The translations under genes were made by a program, and so were the position numbers. Shown here piece after piece: positions 32,532 to 41,800 of a stretch of DNA of 42,127 nucleotides. The stretch is from an uncultured Prevotellaceae bacterium (GTDB lineage Bacteria > Bacteroidota > Bacteroidia > Bacteroidales > Bacteroidaceae), in NCBI GenBank assembly GCA_945865175.1, contig CAMBDA010000029.1, forward strand, positions 1 through 42,127, read 5' to 3'. Position 1 is the stretch's first letter; every line of letters starts with the position of its first letter. Under the pieces are notes generated by a model that was not told the origin of the DNA, did no database searches, and saw only the letters and a list, made by a program, of their open reading frames with translations.

Positions 32532-35500
32532 ATGAAGAAACGTTATGCATTGGCTGTAGCCTGTCTTTGTGTGGCAGGCGTGCAGCGCGCGAGTGCACTG
32601 GAACAGTCTGACGGAATCTATCAGATTGGGAATGCACTCGACTTGATTGATTTTGCAGGAGTGGTGAACGGGGGACTCTCTTCGGCCCAGGCTGTGATTA
32701 CGGCAGACATTGACCTCAGTGGCTCCAGTTTCACACCTATTGGCAACACACTGATGCCATTCCGTGGTGTCCTGGACGGTCAGGGACACACAATCACGAA
32801 CTACCATTATGAATCCGCAGCCGAGAGCGAGGGCTTCATTGGGTCGCTTTATGGCGGAACCGTGGAAAACCTCACCATCGAGGGAACACTGGTGGCCAAG
32901 AACGGTAAGACGGGCTTTGTAGGCGTGGCCGATGCTGGGGCAGTGGTACGCAATATTGTAAGCCGCCTGAACGTAGACTGCCAGAATACCGGCCACTGCG
33001 GTGGCGTGGTGGGCTCGTTGCTCCAGGCTCATATCGACCGCTGCACGTATGACGGTGTGTTTGAAATTCAGGCCGACATCAAGGGCGACTCTGACGGCGG
33101 TGTGGCCGGCTACACCAATCTGGGTCATATCACCAACAGCCTGTTTACGGGCACCATCAAGGCCAACGGGTCGAACAATCTGGGTGGCATTCTGGGCTAT
33201 GTAAACAATGCCTCCTTTCAGGGACTGGCCAACAACCTGAGCACGGGTAGCTTTGAAGTGGCAGAACCAAGCGCTACCACAGCAGCCGTGCTGGGACATG
33301 CCAACACCAACACCCCCAAGGTCGTGCTCACCAATAATTATTACCGCGAGGGATGCGGACTGGAATCGGGCATGAAGGGCGCACAGGCTGTCCCGACAGC
33401 CAGTGTCACAGACGAACAACTGGCCAGCGGCGAGGTGGCCTACAGCCTGAACAAGGGAAACGAGGCTCCTGTGTGGATGCAGGATTTAGGTACAGACCCA
33501 CAGCCAACGCTGCAGGGCGACAAGGTGGTGTATGCCAATGGTTCGCTCAACTGTGACGGCACTCCCAAAGGCGACCTCACATACAGCAACACCAATGAGG
33601 GCCTGACACAGGATGCCCATCAGTTCGACCAGGAACTGGGCGTTTGCGCTGTATGCGGCCAGTTCGAACAGGATGCCGACGGCTATGTCCTCGTTCGCAG
33701 CGGAAAGGCCCTGCGTCTTGTGGCTGAAAGGGTGAACGGTGGTCAGACCGAAATGAACCTGCGCTTCACGGCCGACCTGGACCTGAGCGGCGAGGCATGG
33801 ACTCCCATCGGCAACGACTCCCAGATATTCCGTGGCAATGTGGACGGACAGGGCCACACCATCAGCGGCATGACCGTGGACTGGAACGAACCGGGAGCCG
33901 GTCTCTTCGGCACGGTGGCCGAGGGCACCTTCTCCGACTTTGTGATTGATGCCAGCTGCGCTGTGACTGGTGTCAAGTATAGCGGCGGACTTATCGGGCA
34001 CTCCTATGGAACGGGTGTAGTAAATATTGTACGCGTGGGTGTGGAATGCAACGTCACCTGTAACGGTGAGGCAGCGGCTGGACTTATCGGAAACGCCAAC
34101 GCGGGCAGTGTGTGCAACATCACCAGCTGCTACACCACTGGCGAGATATCCGCTAGCCAGGATGCAGCCGCTTTTTCCGGATGGGAAGGCAATGTGGGCG
34201 CAACCATCAGGGATAGCTGGAGCATTGCTGTTGTCACCAATTATCAGGATGATGCTCATTATCTGGCCCGCTATGGCGGCCTCACGCTCACCAACTGTTT
34301 CTGCCCCTTTGGTACACAGGGTACCCACATCGAGGCAGAGGATGCGGAGAGCGGCCGTCTGGCATGGTTGCTGAACGGTGGCAAACTCAGTGGCGCGCTG
34401 TGGCACCAGACAGTGGGTGAGGACCCCCATCCCGTGCTCGATGCTTCACACGGCATCGTATACAAGGCAGGTGACACCTATGCGTCCATCATCGATGAGG
34501 CCTCGCTGAAAGCCTTCCGCGACGATGTGGTAGCCGAGGAGAACGCTTACCTGCAGGAGGTGATTGCCTGCCAGGCCGTCATGGATGCCTACAGCCAGCA
34601 GCTGTCTGCTTTTGCCGGGATCACGGGCTTGGATGCTTGTGTAGAAGCCTATGAGCAGCTGCAGGAAGGCCGCAAAGCCGTGGAAGTCTCTGCAGCCGCC
34701 TATGCCAGCTACATACAGGTGTGCGCGAACACCATGACATATCTTGAAGAAAACGAGTTTGCCGGCAGCATGCGCGAGAAGCTGGAGACCTATCTTACGG
34801 AGGAGGTGGAGCCGGGCGAAGAATATCCTAACGGCAGCCAGGCCTACATCGTAGCCCATCATACACTCACCGACGAGCAGATTGCTGCAGAACAGGCCTA
34901 TGTGGAGGAAATGCTGAAGCAGGCCATTGTCACAGGCTATACGGCTGGTTCTGAAATCACCAATCTGCTTGTGAATCCCACCTTTGCCGACGGATTCGAA
35001 GGATGGAATGCCACCTTCAAGGGAGAGAGTATGACGGCTGGAGGCGTGAAGGAACTGATGCCGGCGGCAGAGGCGTGGAACTGCACATTTGAGATGCAGC
35101 AGAGCCTCACGGGACTCACCAATGGAGTGTATATGGTGCAGGCCAATGCCGCCTTCCGCGCAGCAGGTGACTATCTCAGTTTCCTGCACGGTGCTGTGCT
35201 CCGTGCGGGCGACAACGTGAACTTTGTGATGATGGAAGGCGAGGACGTGCTGCCCATCGAGGACGCCGTGGATGGCGTGAACTGCCACCTGACCGGCGAC
35301 TGGCCCGACCATCATTATATCAGCGAGGACGGCGTGGACGGCTATGTGCCTGTGGGACCGCTGGGCTGCTCCTATGCTTTTGCGGCCGGACGCTATTTGA
35401 ACAGCGTGGCTGTGGAGGTGACTGACGGAACTCTTACGCTGGGCATCGGCAACCCGGGCACTGGCATGAGCAACGACTGGACGGGCATGGGCAATTTCCG

Positions 35501-37031
35501 CCTGTTCTACCTGGGCACGGCCGATGAGGCTGCCGACCGGCTGGGCGAGGTGCTGGAAGGCTATGTGGGACGTGCCCGCACCATCCTTTCCTTTGCATGG
35601 AGTGACGGTGAGGACTTCAACCTCTACCCCAACATGTCCAACAGCCTGAAGGAACAGCTTACGCAGGCTGTGGAGGGAACAGCAGCTGCAGCTGACGGGG
35701 CAGCGCGTTTGGCGCTTGTAGACCGGTTCTCCGACTTGTTCCAGCAGGTGGCCGATTGCCGCAAGGCCTATGTGGACATGGTGAAAACGGCAAGCAATGT
35801 GGAGGCTTCTGTCTCCCAAATGTTTGATGTGGGCTTGATTTCCGAGCAAGACCGTGACATGGCACTGGAACTGGTGGAGGGCGCATGGACTCACTACACC
35901 GCAGGCGATGTGACGGCTGAGGAGGCACGCCAGCTGACCGAATCTTTCAACAACAGCTCTTTGTATCCGCCTATAGAAGATGGCTATTATGTGCTGAGTA
36001 CACCCGAACAGCTTCAGCTCTTTGCCTTCATGGTGAACACCGGCATGGCCAATATCAATGGCAAACTCACGGCTGACATCGACCTGAAGGACATTGAGTT
36101 CACGCCCATTGGATGGAACTTGACAGACGACTGCCTGGCCGCCAACGACACCTATGTGTTCCGTGGCACATTCGACGGACAGGGCCATACCATCAGCAAC
36201 CTTGTCATCAACAAACCGCAGAGTATCGGTGTGGGATTCTTCGGGAATATTGGTTCTCCGGCCACCATCAAGAACCTCCGTCTGGACAACACCTGTGCCA
36301 TTACGGGGTATGACCGTACGGGCCTGATTGGCCGTAGCCAGGGCAGTGGAGACATTTATCTTGAAGGACTGGGCAACGAGGGCAGTGTGACCTCCAACGT
36401 TGCGGCTGCTGGTATTCTGGGCAATGCCAACAGTGGAAGCATCGCCCATCTGACCAACTGCTACAGTACGGGTGCCATTATGCAGTCCGGAGGCTTTGCC
36501 ACGGGCATGGATTGTGCGCAAATCTGCGGATGGTTTGGTTCCGTGGGTGCCACTGTGGACAACTGCTGGAGCATCAGCCCCGTGAGCGGTTATCAGGAAA
36601 TCAGCCGCATCTTCTGCCGCCAGAACAATAGCCAGACGGTGCTCACCAACTGCTACAGCCTTTATGGCGACGGATCGCAGGCCGCGCTTATAAAACCTGA
36701 GGAGGTGGTTGACGGCACACTCACATGGAACCTTAACGGTGGCCTCACCGAGAATCCTGTATGGCGCCAGAATTTGGGGACCGATGCACATCCTGTGCTC
36801 GATGCCACCCATGCCATTGTGGAAAAGGCCGAGGACGGCTCCTTCCATAACATTGGAGGAGAATCGGGCATTGCTGATGCTGTGGAAGCCGACACGCCCG
36901 TCTGTGTCACCGACCTGCAAGGCCGTGTCTTGCGTAGCGTGTCTGGCAACGGCAGTGCCACAAAGGGCTTGCCTAAGGGCATTTATGTGGTGAAGGGTAA
37001 GAACAGTTTACGCAAAGTGCTGGTAAGATGA
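32532..37031 (+). CDS. Giant secreted GLUG-repeat protein with T9SS-like tail
   Basis: 1499 residues. Signal peptide KKRYALAVACLCVAGVQRASA. Three beta-helical GLUG blocks: about 28-330, 383-650 and 1150-1430. Each starts with a strand like DGIYQIGNALDLIDFAGVVN or DGYYVLSTPEQLQLFAFMVN, then (A/L)DIDL...FTPIG...FRG..DGQGHTI, GLIG/GILG turns and a closing (L/W)NGG...W.Q..G.DP.PVLD. Between blocks 2 and 3 lie a helical segment (~655-795), a beta-sandwich that looks carbohydrate-binding (~805-1010, LLVNPTFADGFEGWNATF to WTGMGNFRLFYLG) and a second helical segment (~1015-1140). The end (LPKGIYVVKGKNSLRKVLVR) resembles a type A T9SS sorting signal. Probable surface adhesin or glycan binder. The stop overlaps the next gene's start by 4 bp. 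Confidence 0.82.
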   Translation: MKKRYALAVACLCVAGVQRASALEQSDGIYQIGNALDLIDFAGVVNGGLSSAQAVITADIDLSGSSFTPIGNTLMPFRGVLDGQGHTITNYHYESAAESEGFIGSLYGGTVENLTIEGTLVAKNGKTGFVGVADAGAVVRNIVSRLNVDCQNTGHCGGVVGSLLQAHIDRCTYDGVFEIQADIKGDSDGGVAGYTNLGHITNSLFTGTIKANGSNNLGGILGYVNNASFQGLANNLSTGSFEVAEPSATTAAVLGHANTNTPKVVLTNNYYREGCGLESGMKGAQAVPTASVTDEQLASGEVAYSLNKGNEAPVWMQDLGTDPQPTLQGDKVVYANGSLNCDGTPKGDLTYSNTNEGLTQDAHQFDQELGVCAVCGQFEQDADGYVLVRSGKALRLVAERVNGGQTEMNLRFTADLDLSGEAWTPIGNDSQIFRGNVDGQGHTISGMTVDWNEPGAGLFGTVAEGTFSDFVIDASCAVTGVKYSGGLIGHSYGTGVVNIVRVGVECNVTCNGEAAAGLIGNANAGSVCNITSCYTTGEISASQDAAAFSGWEGNVGATIRDSWSIAVVTNYQDDAHYLARYGGLTLTNCFCPFGTQGTHIEAEDAESGRLAWLLNGGKLSGALWHQTVGEDPHPVLDASHGIVYKAGDTYASIIDEASLKAFRDDVVAEENAYLQEVIACQAVMDAYSQQLSAFAGITGLDACVEAYEQLQEGRKAVEVSAAAYASYIQVCANTMTYLEENEFAGSMREKLETYLTEEVEPGEEYPNGSQAYIVAHHTLTDEQIAAEQAYVEEMLKQAIVTGYTAGSEITNLLVNPTFADGFEGWNATFKGESMTAGGVKELMPAAEAWNCTFEMQQSLTGLTNGVYMVQANAAFRAAGDYLSFLHGAVLRAGDNVNFVMMEGEDVLPIEDAVDGVNCHLTGDWPDHHYISEDGVDGYVPVGPLGCSYAFAAGRYLNSVAVEVTDGTLTLGIGNPGTGMSNDWTGMGNFRLFYLGTADEAADRLGEVLEGYVGRARTILSFAWSDGEDFNLYPNMSNSLKEQLTQAVEGTAAAADGAARLALVDRFSDLFQQVADCRKAYVDMVKTASNVEASVSQMFDVGLISEQDRDMALELVEGAWTHYTAGDVTAEEARQLTESFNNSSLYPPIEDGYYVLSTPEQLQLFAFMVNTGMANINGKLTADIDLKDIEFTPIGWNLTDDCLAANDTYVFRGTFDGQGHTISNLVINKPQSIGVGFFGNIGSPATIKNLRLDNTCAITGYDRTGLIGRSQGSGDIYLEGLGNEGSVTSNVAAAGILGNANSGSIAHLTNCYSTGAIMQSGGFATGMDCAQICGWFGSVGATVDNCWSISPVSGYQEISRIFCRQNNSQTVLTNCYSLYGDGSQAALIKPEEVVDGTLTWNLNGGLTENPVWRQNLGTDAHPVLDATHAIVEKAEDGSFHNIGGESGIADAVEADTPVCVTDLQGRVLRSVSGNGSATKGLPKGIYVVKGKNSLRKVLVR

Positions 37032-38731
37032 GACATTTTCTGAAACGAATCCTTATGATGCTGCTCGTGGCGATGGCGTATGCCTCCCCACGGGCAGCTA
37101 CCACTGCCCAGTGGCGCATCATGACCTACAATGTGCCGCTGGGCAATATACTTGTATCGGACGGTAACGGGCGCAATACGTGGGAGAACCGGTGTGCCCA
37201 GCTTCATGCCTATCTTCAGGATGTGAGTCCTGATTTGCTGGGAATGCAGGAGCCCGTGCGTAGCGAACTGTGCGATGTGCTCAAGGGCATCCCCGGCTAT
37301 GCCATGGTGGGCATTGCCCGCGACGATGGTGCCGAACAGGGAGAATATACGCCCATCATCTACAAGACACGCCGTTTCCGTGTGGAGGCATCGGGCAACT
37401 ATTGGCTTTCGGACACTCCTGATGTGGTGTCTAGGGTGGAAGGCTCTTCGCACAACCGTATCGCCACATGGGCACTGCTCACCGACAAGTTTACGGGCGC
37501 ACGCCTGCTCTACACCAACACCCACCTGAGCTACAACTCAGAAGCCGTGAAACTGGCACAGATAAAGGTGCTGAAGCAGCATATCAGGGACCTCAACGAC
37601 ACCTATGGCTCCGACTTGCCCCATTTGCTGACAGGCGATTTCAATATGCAGGATACAGAGGACAACTACAATTATGTGCTCAACTGGAAACTCAGGATGA
37701 AGGACATCTGGGAAACCACTTCTGACCGCTGGCACTATCTTACGGGCAAAAACACACTTGCCGGCCGTATCGACTACATCTATGCCACCACCAATGTCAC
37801 GGGGGTGAAGGTGCGATGGGACAACCGCAAGACCGATGACGGGTTCTGGGTGTCGGACCACGACCCGCTGTGGGCCGATGTGAGCTACCGCATCACTGCA
37901 GAGGATGAGGCACGGCTGGCCATTTCCGAAGCCTGGACGGCCATCGACAGCACCCGTTCTTTCACTGCGGGCCGCATCAAACTGGCTCCTACGCTCACCC
38001 GCATCTCGTCGGATGGCATGGAGCCTTCTTTCCCGCTGGGGAATGCCATCGACAGCAACACTTCCACCTATGCCCATTCGCTCTATTCCTCCACAGCCCC
38101 TAATGCGCCGCACTATCTGCAGGTGGCTCCCGGCAAGGAGGTCACTGATGTGTATTTCTCCTTTCTGCGTCGCGGTGACAATGAGGAGTATGGGCTGTCC
38201 GACCGTTGGGAGGATGTGATGGTGACGGCTTCCGATGATGGGGAACAGTGGGACTACATCACTGAGCTCCATGATTTCGGCGGCACAAAGAACAAGAGCT
38301 ACAGCAGCGAGAACATTGCCCTGCGGCGACCCTACAAATATATCCGGTTCAATGTGATGCGCACGCCTGGCATGAAACTGCGCAACGGACATCCCCAGTA
38401 CAGTGTGGCCGAATTTCAGGTGTATGAGAACAAGTTGTCGGCCACCTGTGCCTACGCCACCAGCCCGGCTGTGGCTGAGGCCGTGGATGCGCTGTCTGCC
38501 CTCATTGCTACGGTAAACGAGAAGGTGGCTTCCCATACAGTGGAAGCATCTGATGTGGATGCACTGCACCAGGGCGTGGCAGTGCTACAGGAAGCACGCC
38601 GCACGGCCTCTTCCTTGGTGACTCCCATGGCCGACACACAGAATGCCATGCCAGCCTATCAGCTCAATGGCATGCGCTATACGGGCGGCAAGGGTCTGGT
38701 TGTGACCAAGGGAAAGAAGTTTGTGCGTTGA
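37028..38731 (+). CDS. Secreted EEP-family hydrolase fused to F5/8 type C domain
   Basis: 567 residues. Signal peptide RHFLKRILMMLLVAMAYASPRAA. EEP domain about 30-295: MTYNVPLGN (Asn), LLGMQEPVR (Glu), NTHLSYNSE, LLTGDFNMQDTED (Asp-x-Asn), RIDYIYAT and VSDHDPLWADV, so the catalytic set is complete. Residues ~310-470 form a discoidin-like domain (SFPLGNAIDSNTSTYAHS, HYLQVAPGKEVTDVYFSF, YKYIRFNVMRTPG). A short helical region and a tail AYQLNGMRYTGGKGLVVTKG ending KKFVR follow, echoing the C-terminal tail of the upstream protein. Substrate (nucleic acid, phospholipid or sugar phosphate) is unknown. Translationally coupled to the GLUG protein. Confidence 0.85.
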   Translation: MRHFLKRILMMLLVAMAYASPRAATTAQWRIMTYNVPLGNILVSDGNGRNTWENRCAQLHAYLQDVSPDLLGMQEPVRSELCDVLKGIPGYAMVGIARDDGAEQGEYTPIIYKTRRFRVEASGNYWLSDTPDVVSRVEGSSHNRIATWALLTDKFTGARLLYTNTHLSYNSEAVKLAQIKVLKQHIRDLNDTYGSDLPHLLTGDFNMQDTEDNYNYVLNWKLRMKDIWETTSDRWHYLTGKNTLAGRIDYIYATTNVTGVKVRWDNRKTDDGFWVSDHDPLWADVSYRITAEDEARLAISEAWTAIDSTRSFTAGRIKLAPTLTRISSDGMEPSFPLGNAIDSNTSTYAHSLYSSTAPNAPHYLQVAPGKEVTDVYFSFLRRGDNEEYGLSDRWEDVMVTASDDGEQWDYITELHDFGGTKNKSYSSENIALRRPYKYIRFNVMRTPGMKLRNGHPQYSVAEFQVYENKLSATCAYATSPAVAEAVDALSALIATVNEKVASHTVEASDVDALHQGVAVLQEARRTASSLVTPMADTQNAMPAYQLNGMRYTGGKGLVVTKGKKFVR

Positions 38732-38768
38732 CACAAACCGCCTTCCCTTTCAGGTAAGAAAAGTAGGT

Positions 38769-38784
38769 CCCCTCCCCGAGGGGG
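38769..38784. terminator. GC-rich hairpin between convergent EEP and transglutaminase genes
   Basis: CCCCTC and GAGGGG form a tight 6-bp stem with a 3-base loop, between stops at 38731 and 38788. It can act in either direction. Confidence 0.4.
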
Positions 38785-38787
38785 CTT

Positions 38788-40116
38788 TCAGTCGAGATAG
38801 GTAATCTGTATGTCCCAATCCCATTGGTCGAAATACAGATTGCCTTTTTTCCATTCCACCTCTCCGCGCTGGAAATCCACCGTCTCGCTGCGGGGGTATT
38901 TCTTCTTGGGCGAGAGGGGCATGCCGTAGTCGGTATTCACAATCATGCGCCAGGAGTCGATGCCTCCCATGTAGAAGAGACGCTCTGCCTGGCTGGTGGC
39001 ATATTCGCAGATGCCGAACGACTGGTCGACGGGAACCCATCCCACGCCCTCGAAATACACCTCGGCCCAGTCGTGGAGGTTGTGACCGAAGGGATGCATC
39101 ATGAATCCGCTCTGGAAATGGGCGGGGATGCCGCATATCCTGCACAGCGTGATGAAGAGCAGCGACACTTGTCCGCAGTCACCGTGCCGGTTGCGGAGCA
39201 CATACATGGGGATGTTGTCGATGGTGGAGTATTCGCGTGCAGAGGCCCAGGGGAAATGGCGGCTGATGTACGTGAAGATGCGCTGTGCCTTCTCCACGGG
39301 GTTGTCCACTCCGCGGGTCAGACTGTCGGCCAGTTGGCACAGCTCGGGGGTGAAGCGGATATGACGGTCGCGCTCGGCCGTGTATTCCTTGTATAGTTTT
39401 GACCGGGTCTGATAGGGCTGTACGGCAGAGAGGTCGAACCATGCGCCACGGCTGGTATATTCAAAGGTCTCGCTGAATACGGTGGGCTTGCCGGCCACGG
39501 CCTTCTGCTCCATGTAAATCGTGCTATGGGCACAGCTGGCGCTGGAACGCTTGTACCGAGGCTGGCTCACCTCCAGCAGTTCCACATCCTGCTGGCGTGG
39601 CTGGTCGGTACGGGGGAAGGGCAACCAGCATCTCAGTGTCTGGCCTGCAGGCACGGCATCGGCCTTCACGGTGAGGGTGTAGGTGACCCTCATCCTGCGG
39701 GCCTGGGCCAGATGCTGGGGATGGCCGGGGGCATCGCGCAATATCTGGGGCACATTCTTCATGATGGCTATCTGTGAGGCCGAGAGGGGCTCTTCGGGGT
39801 GGGCCTTCTGCCACACCTGGGCACACCAGGGGTCGATGCGGAACAGGTTGCGTGCGGCAGCGTGGAAATAGCGTTTCTCGCCGTCGATGGTCATCTGCTC
39901 CAGGGCACCGCTCCGTTCCCAGTGGGCCATGCAGCTGTCATTGACATGCGGGATGTATTGTCGGATGTAATCCATCGTTTCCTGCCGGGTGCGTGTGAAA
40001 TCGCACAGCAGGCGGTGACGGAGGTCGGTGTTCCAGTCGTAGGCAACTGCGTGGAAGGAGGCGGCCACACACCATGCCGCCAGCAGCCATTGTCTCTTGT
40101 TCTTCATCGTTTTCAT
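38788..40116 (-). CDS. Secreted transglutaminase-like (papain-fold) protein
   Basis: 442 residues from the ATG at 40116 (MKTMKNKRQ). The frame is open to 40254 but that part overlaps the promoter box. Signal peptide NKRQWLLAAWCVAASFHAVA. The first ~200 residues are a family-specific beta region (RMRVTYTLTVKADAVPAG, FSETFEYTSRGAWFDL). The transglutaminase core carries the triad C314 (RHGDCGQVS), H348 (HDWAEVYFEG) and D364 (PVDQSFG). Such bacterial proteins are often proteases or peptide-crosslinking enzymes; the activity is not determined. It is convergent with the EEP/F5-8C gene and divergent from metY. Confidence 0.85.
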   Translation of the reverse strand: MKTMKNKRQWLLAAWCVAASFHAVAYDWNTDLRHRLLCDFTRTRQETMDYIRQYIPHVNDSCMAHWERSGALEQMTIDGEKRYFHAAARNLFRIDPWCAQVWQKAHPEEPLSASQIAIMKNVPQILRDAPGHPQHLAQARRMRVTYTLTVKADAVPAGQTLRCWLPFPRTDQPRQQDVELLEVSQPRYKRSSASCAHSTIYMEQKAVAGKPTVFSETFEYTSRGAWFDLSAVQPYQTRSKLYKEYTAERDRHIRFTPELCQLADSLTRGVDNPVEKAQRIFTYISRHFPWASAREYSTIDNIPMYVLRNRHGDCGQVSLLFITLCRICGIPAHFQSGFMMHPFGHNLHDWAEVYFEGVGWVPVDQSFGICEYATSQAERLFYMGGIDSWRMIVNTDYGMPLSPKKKYPRSETVDFQRGEVEWKKGNLYFDQWDWDIQITYLD

Positions 40117-40169
40117 TTCTGTGAGTCTCTTAATGGTTTTCTTTTCTGTATGTTGTTTGGAAACAGATG

Positions 40170-40177
40170 CAAAAGTA
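40170..40177 (-). promoter_or_regulatory. -7 promoter element for the transglutaminase-like gene
   Basis: Minus strand TACTTTTG, 53 bp before the ATG at 40116. Confidence 0.45.
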
Positions 40178-40363
40178 CGAAAATAAATTGGTATGGGGAA
40201 GTGAGGCGTGATAAAAAGTAGGGTAGGGAGCAAAAAAGAACGTATATTCTGCAAGGATGCCCGTTTGGCTCTCTGAGTGGAAAGAATGTACTGTTTATAA
40301 TTATTAGATAAGAAAAATAATCTGTATTATAAAAATGTTTTGGAAATATATGCCATATTATCG

Positions 40364-40371
40364 TAACTTTG
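40364..40371 (+). promoter_or_regulatory. Promoter of metY
   Basis: TAACTTTG at 40364-40371, with a TTTTGG upstream at about 40338-40343 in the position of the Bacteroidales -33 element. The leader to the ATG at 40425 is about 50 bases. Confidence 0.55.
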
Positions 40372-40424
40372 CAGTGTCAAACACAAACAACGGACAATAA
40401 TTAAACAATAAAATACATAAGAAC

Positions 40425-41711
40425 ATGGCAACTAAGAAACTTCACATCGAGACATTGGCACTGCATGTAGGCCAGGAAACCCCAGACCCCGCAACGGACG
40501 CACGTGCCGTGCCCATCTATCAGACCACCAGTTATGTGTTCCGCAACAGCCAGCATGCAGCCGACCGTTTCGGGCTCCGCGATGCAGGCAATATCTACGG
40601 ACGCCTCACCAACAGCACCCAGGGGGTGTTTGAGGCCCGTGTGGCTGCGCTGGAAGGAGGAGTGGCCGGACTGGCTGTAGCCAGCGGTGCGGCTGCTGTG
40701 ACCTATGCCCTGCAGAATGTGTTGCAGGCCGGCGACCATATTGTGGCAGCCGACAATCTCTATGGCGGCAGCTTCAACCTCATCACCCACACCCTTCCCA
40801 CACAGGGCATCGACTATACCATTGTGGACGTGAACAACCTGGAGGCATTGGAGGCTGCCATCCGTCCCAACACCAAGGTGGTGTATGCCGAAACGCTGGG
40901 CAATCCCAATAGCGACGTGGCCAATCTGGATGCCATTGCCGAGGTGGCCCACCGTCATGGCGTGCTGTTTATCGTAGACAATACGTTTGCACCCATTCTG
41001 GTGCGTCCCATTGAGCATGGCGCGGATGTGGTCATTCACAGTGCCACCAAGTTTATCGGCGGACACGGCAGTTCGCTGGGCGGTGTGATTGTGGATGCCG
41101 GCCGTTTCGACTTCAAGGCTTTGCCCGACAAGTTCCCCACTCTGGCCAAGCCCGACCCTTCCTATCATGGAGCTGTGTTTGCCGATGTGGCTGGGCCTGC
41201 AGCCTTTGTCACCCGCATCCGTGCCGTCATCCTGCGTGATACGGGTGCCACCATCAGCCCTTTCAATGCATGGATTCTCCTGCAAGGGCTGGAGTCGCTG
41301 CCCCTGCGCATAGAGCGTCATGTGGCCAATGCCCTCAAGGTGGTGGATTTCCTGAACTCTCATCCCAAGGTGGCCCAGGTGCACCATCCTTCGCTGCCCA
41401 CCCACAAGGACCACGCCTTGTACCAGTCCTATTTCCCGAATGGTGGTGCCAGCATCTTCACCTTCGAAATCAAGGGCACACAGGAAGATGCGTGGAAGTT
41501 TATCGACAGCCTGCAGATATTCTCCCTTCTGGCCAATGTAGCCGACGTGAAGTCGCTGGTCATCCATCCCTACACGACCACCCATTCCCAGATGTCACCC
41601 GAGGAACTGGCCGAGCAGCACATCACTCCCACCACTATCCGTCTGAGCATCGGTGTGGAGCATGTCGATGACATCATCGATGACCTCAAGCAGGCATTCG
41701 ACCAGATTTAG
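40425..41711 (+). CDS. metY: O-acetylhomoserine aminocarboxypropyltransferase / Cys-Met metabolism PLP enzyme
   Basis: 428 residues, full length for the MetY subgroup of Cys/Met metabolism enzymes. The N-terminus LHIETLALHVGQETPDPATDARAVPIYQTTSY is typical. The PLP phosphate region ALEGGVAGLAVASGAAAVTYAL, the aromatic YGGSFNL, D in VDNTFAPIL and the Schiff-base K209 in IHSATKFIGGHGSSLGGV are present, and RLSIGVEHVDDIIDDLKQA closes the protein. Likely makes homocysteine from O-acetylhomoserine and sulfide. Single-gene unit with its own promoter and a very strong terminator. Confidence 0.92.
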   Translation: MATKKLHIETLALHVGQETPDPATDARAVPIYQTTSYVFRNSQHAADRFGLRDAGNIYGRLTNSTQGVFEARVAALEGGVAGLAVASGAAAVTYALQNVLQAGDHIVAADNLYGGSFNLITHTLPTQGIDYTIVDVNNLEALEAAIRPNTKVVYAETLGNPNSDVANLDAIAEVAHRHGVLFIVDNTFAPILVRPIEHGADVVIHSATKFIGGHGSSLGGVIVDAGRFDFKALPDKFPTLAKPDPSYHGAVFADVAGPAAFVTRIRAVILRDTGATISPFNAWILLQGLESLPLRIERHVANALKVVDFLNSHPKVAQVHHPSLPTHKDHALYQSYFPNGGASIFTFEIKGTQEDAWKFIDSLQIFSLLANVADVKSLVIHPYTTTHSQMSPEELAEQHITPTTIRLSIGVEHVDDIIDDLKQAFDQI

Positions 41712-41729
41712 CCCCCTCACTCCCCCGAG

Positions 41730-41800
41730 TCCCTCTGCCCTGCCCTTGCAGCGCACGTCCTTTTTGTGGGACGCGCTCCTGCAAGGGCAGGGCAGAGGGA
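41730..41800 (+). terminator. Very long perfect-stem hairpin after metY
   Basis: Positions 41730-41751 and 41779-41800 are perfect reverse complements (22 bp, CCCTCTGCCCTGCCCTTGC core). The 27-base middle can pair further (GCGC/ACGTCC with GGGACGCGC) around a T5 loop. TTCTTTATT follows the stem, giving a moderate T-rich tail. It starts 19 bp after the metY stop. Confidence 0.75.

Larger units (their letters stand above)
40117..40424. other. Divergent promoter region, transglutaminase gene / metY
   Basis: 308 bp without a gene. It holds the two outward promoter boxes listed separately (40170-40177 and 40364-40371) and A/T-rich DNA. I searched by eye for a SAM riboswitch core ahead of metY and saw none; the metY leader is only about 50 bases. 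Confidence 0.6.

Noticed and set aside
34446..36920. 824-codon open frame antisense to the GLUG gene
   Set aside because: It lies opposite a gene with clear repeats, signal peptide and tail; its translation is His/Val/Gly-rich antisense material without a recognisable motif.
40255..40424. SAM riboswitch ahead of metY
   Set aside because: No SAM-I, SAM-II or SAM/SAH core was recognisable, and the distance from promoter box to start codon is too short.
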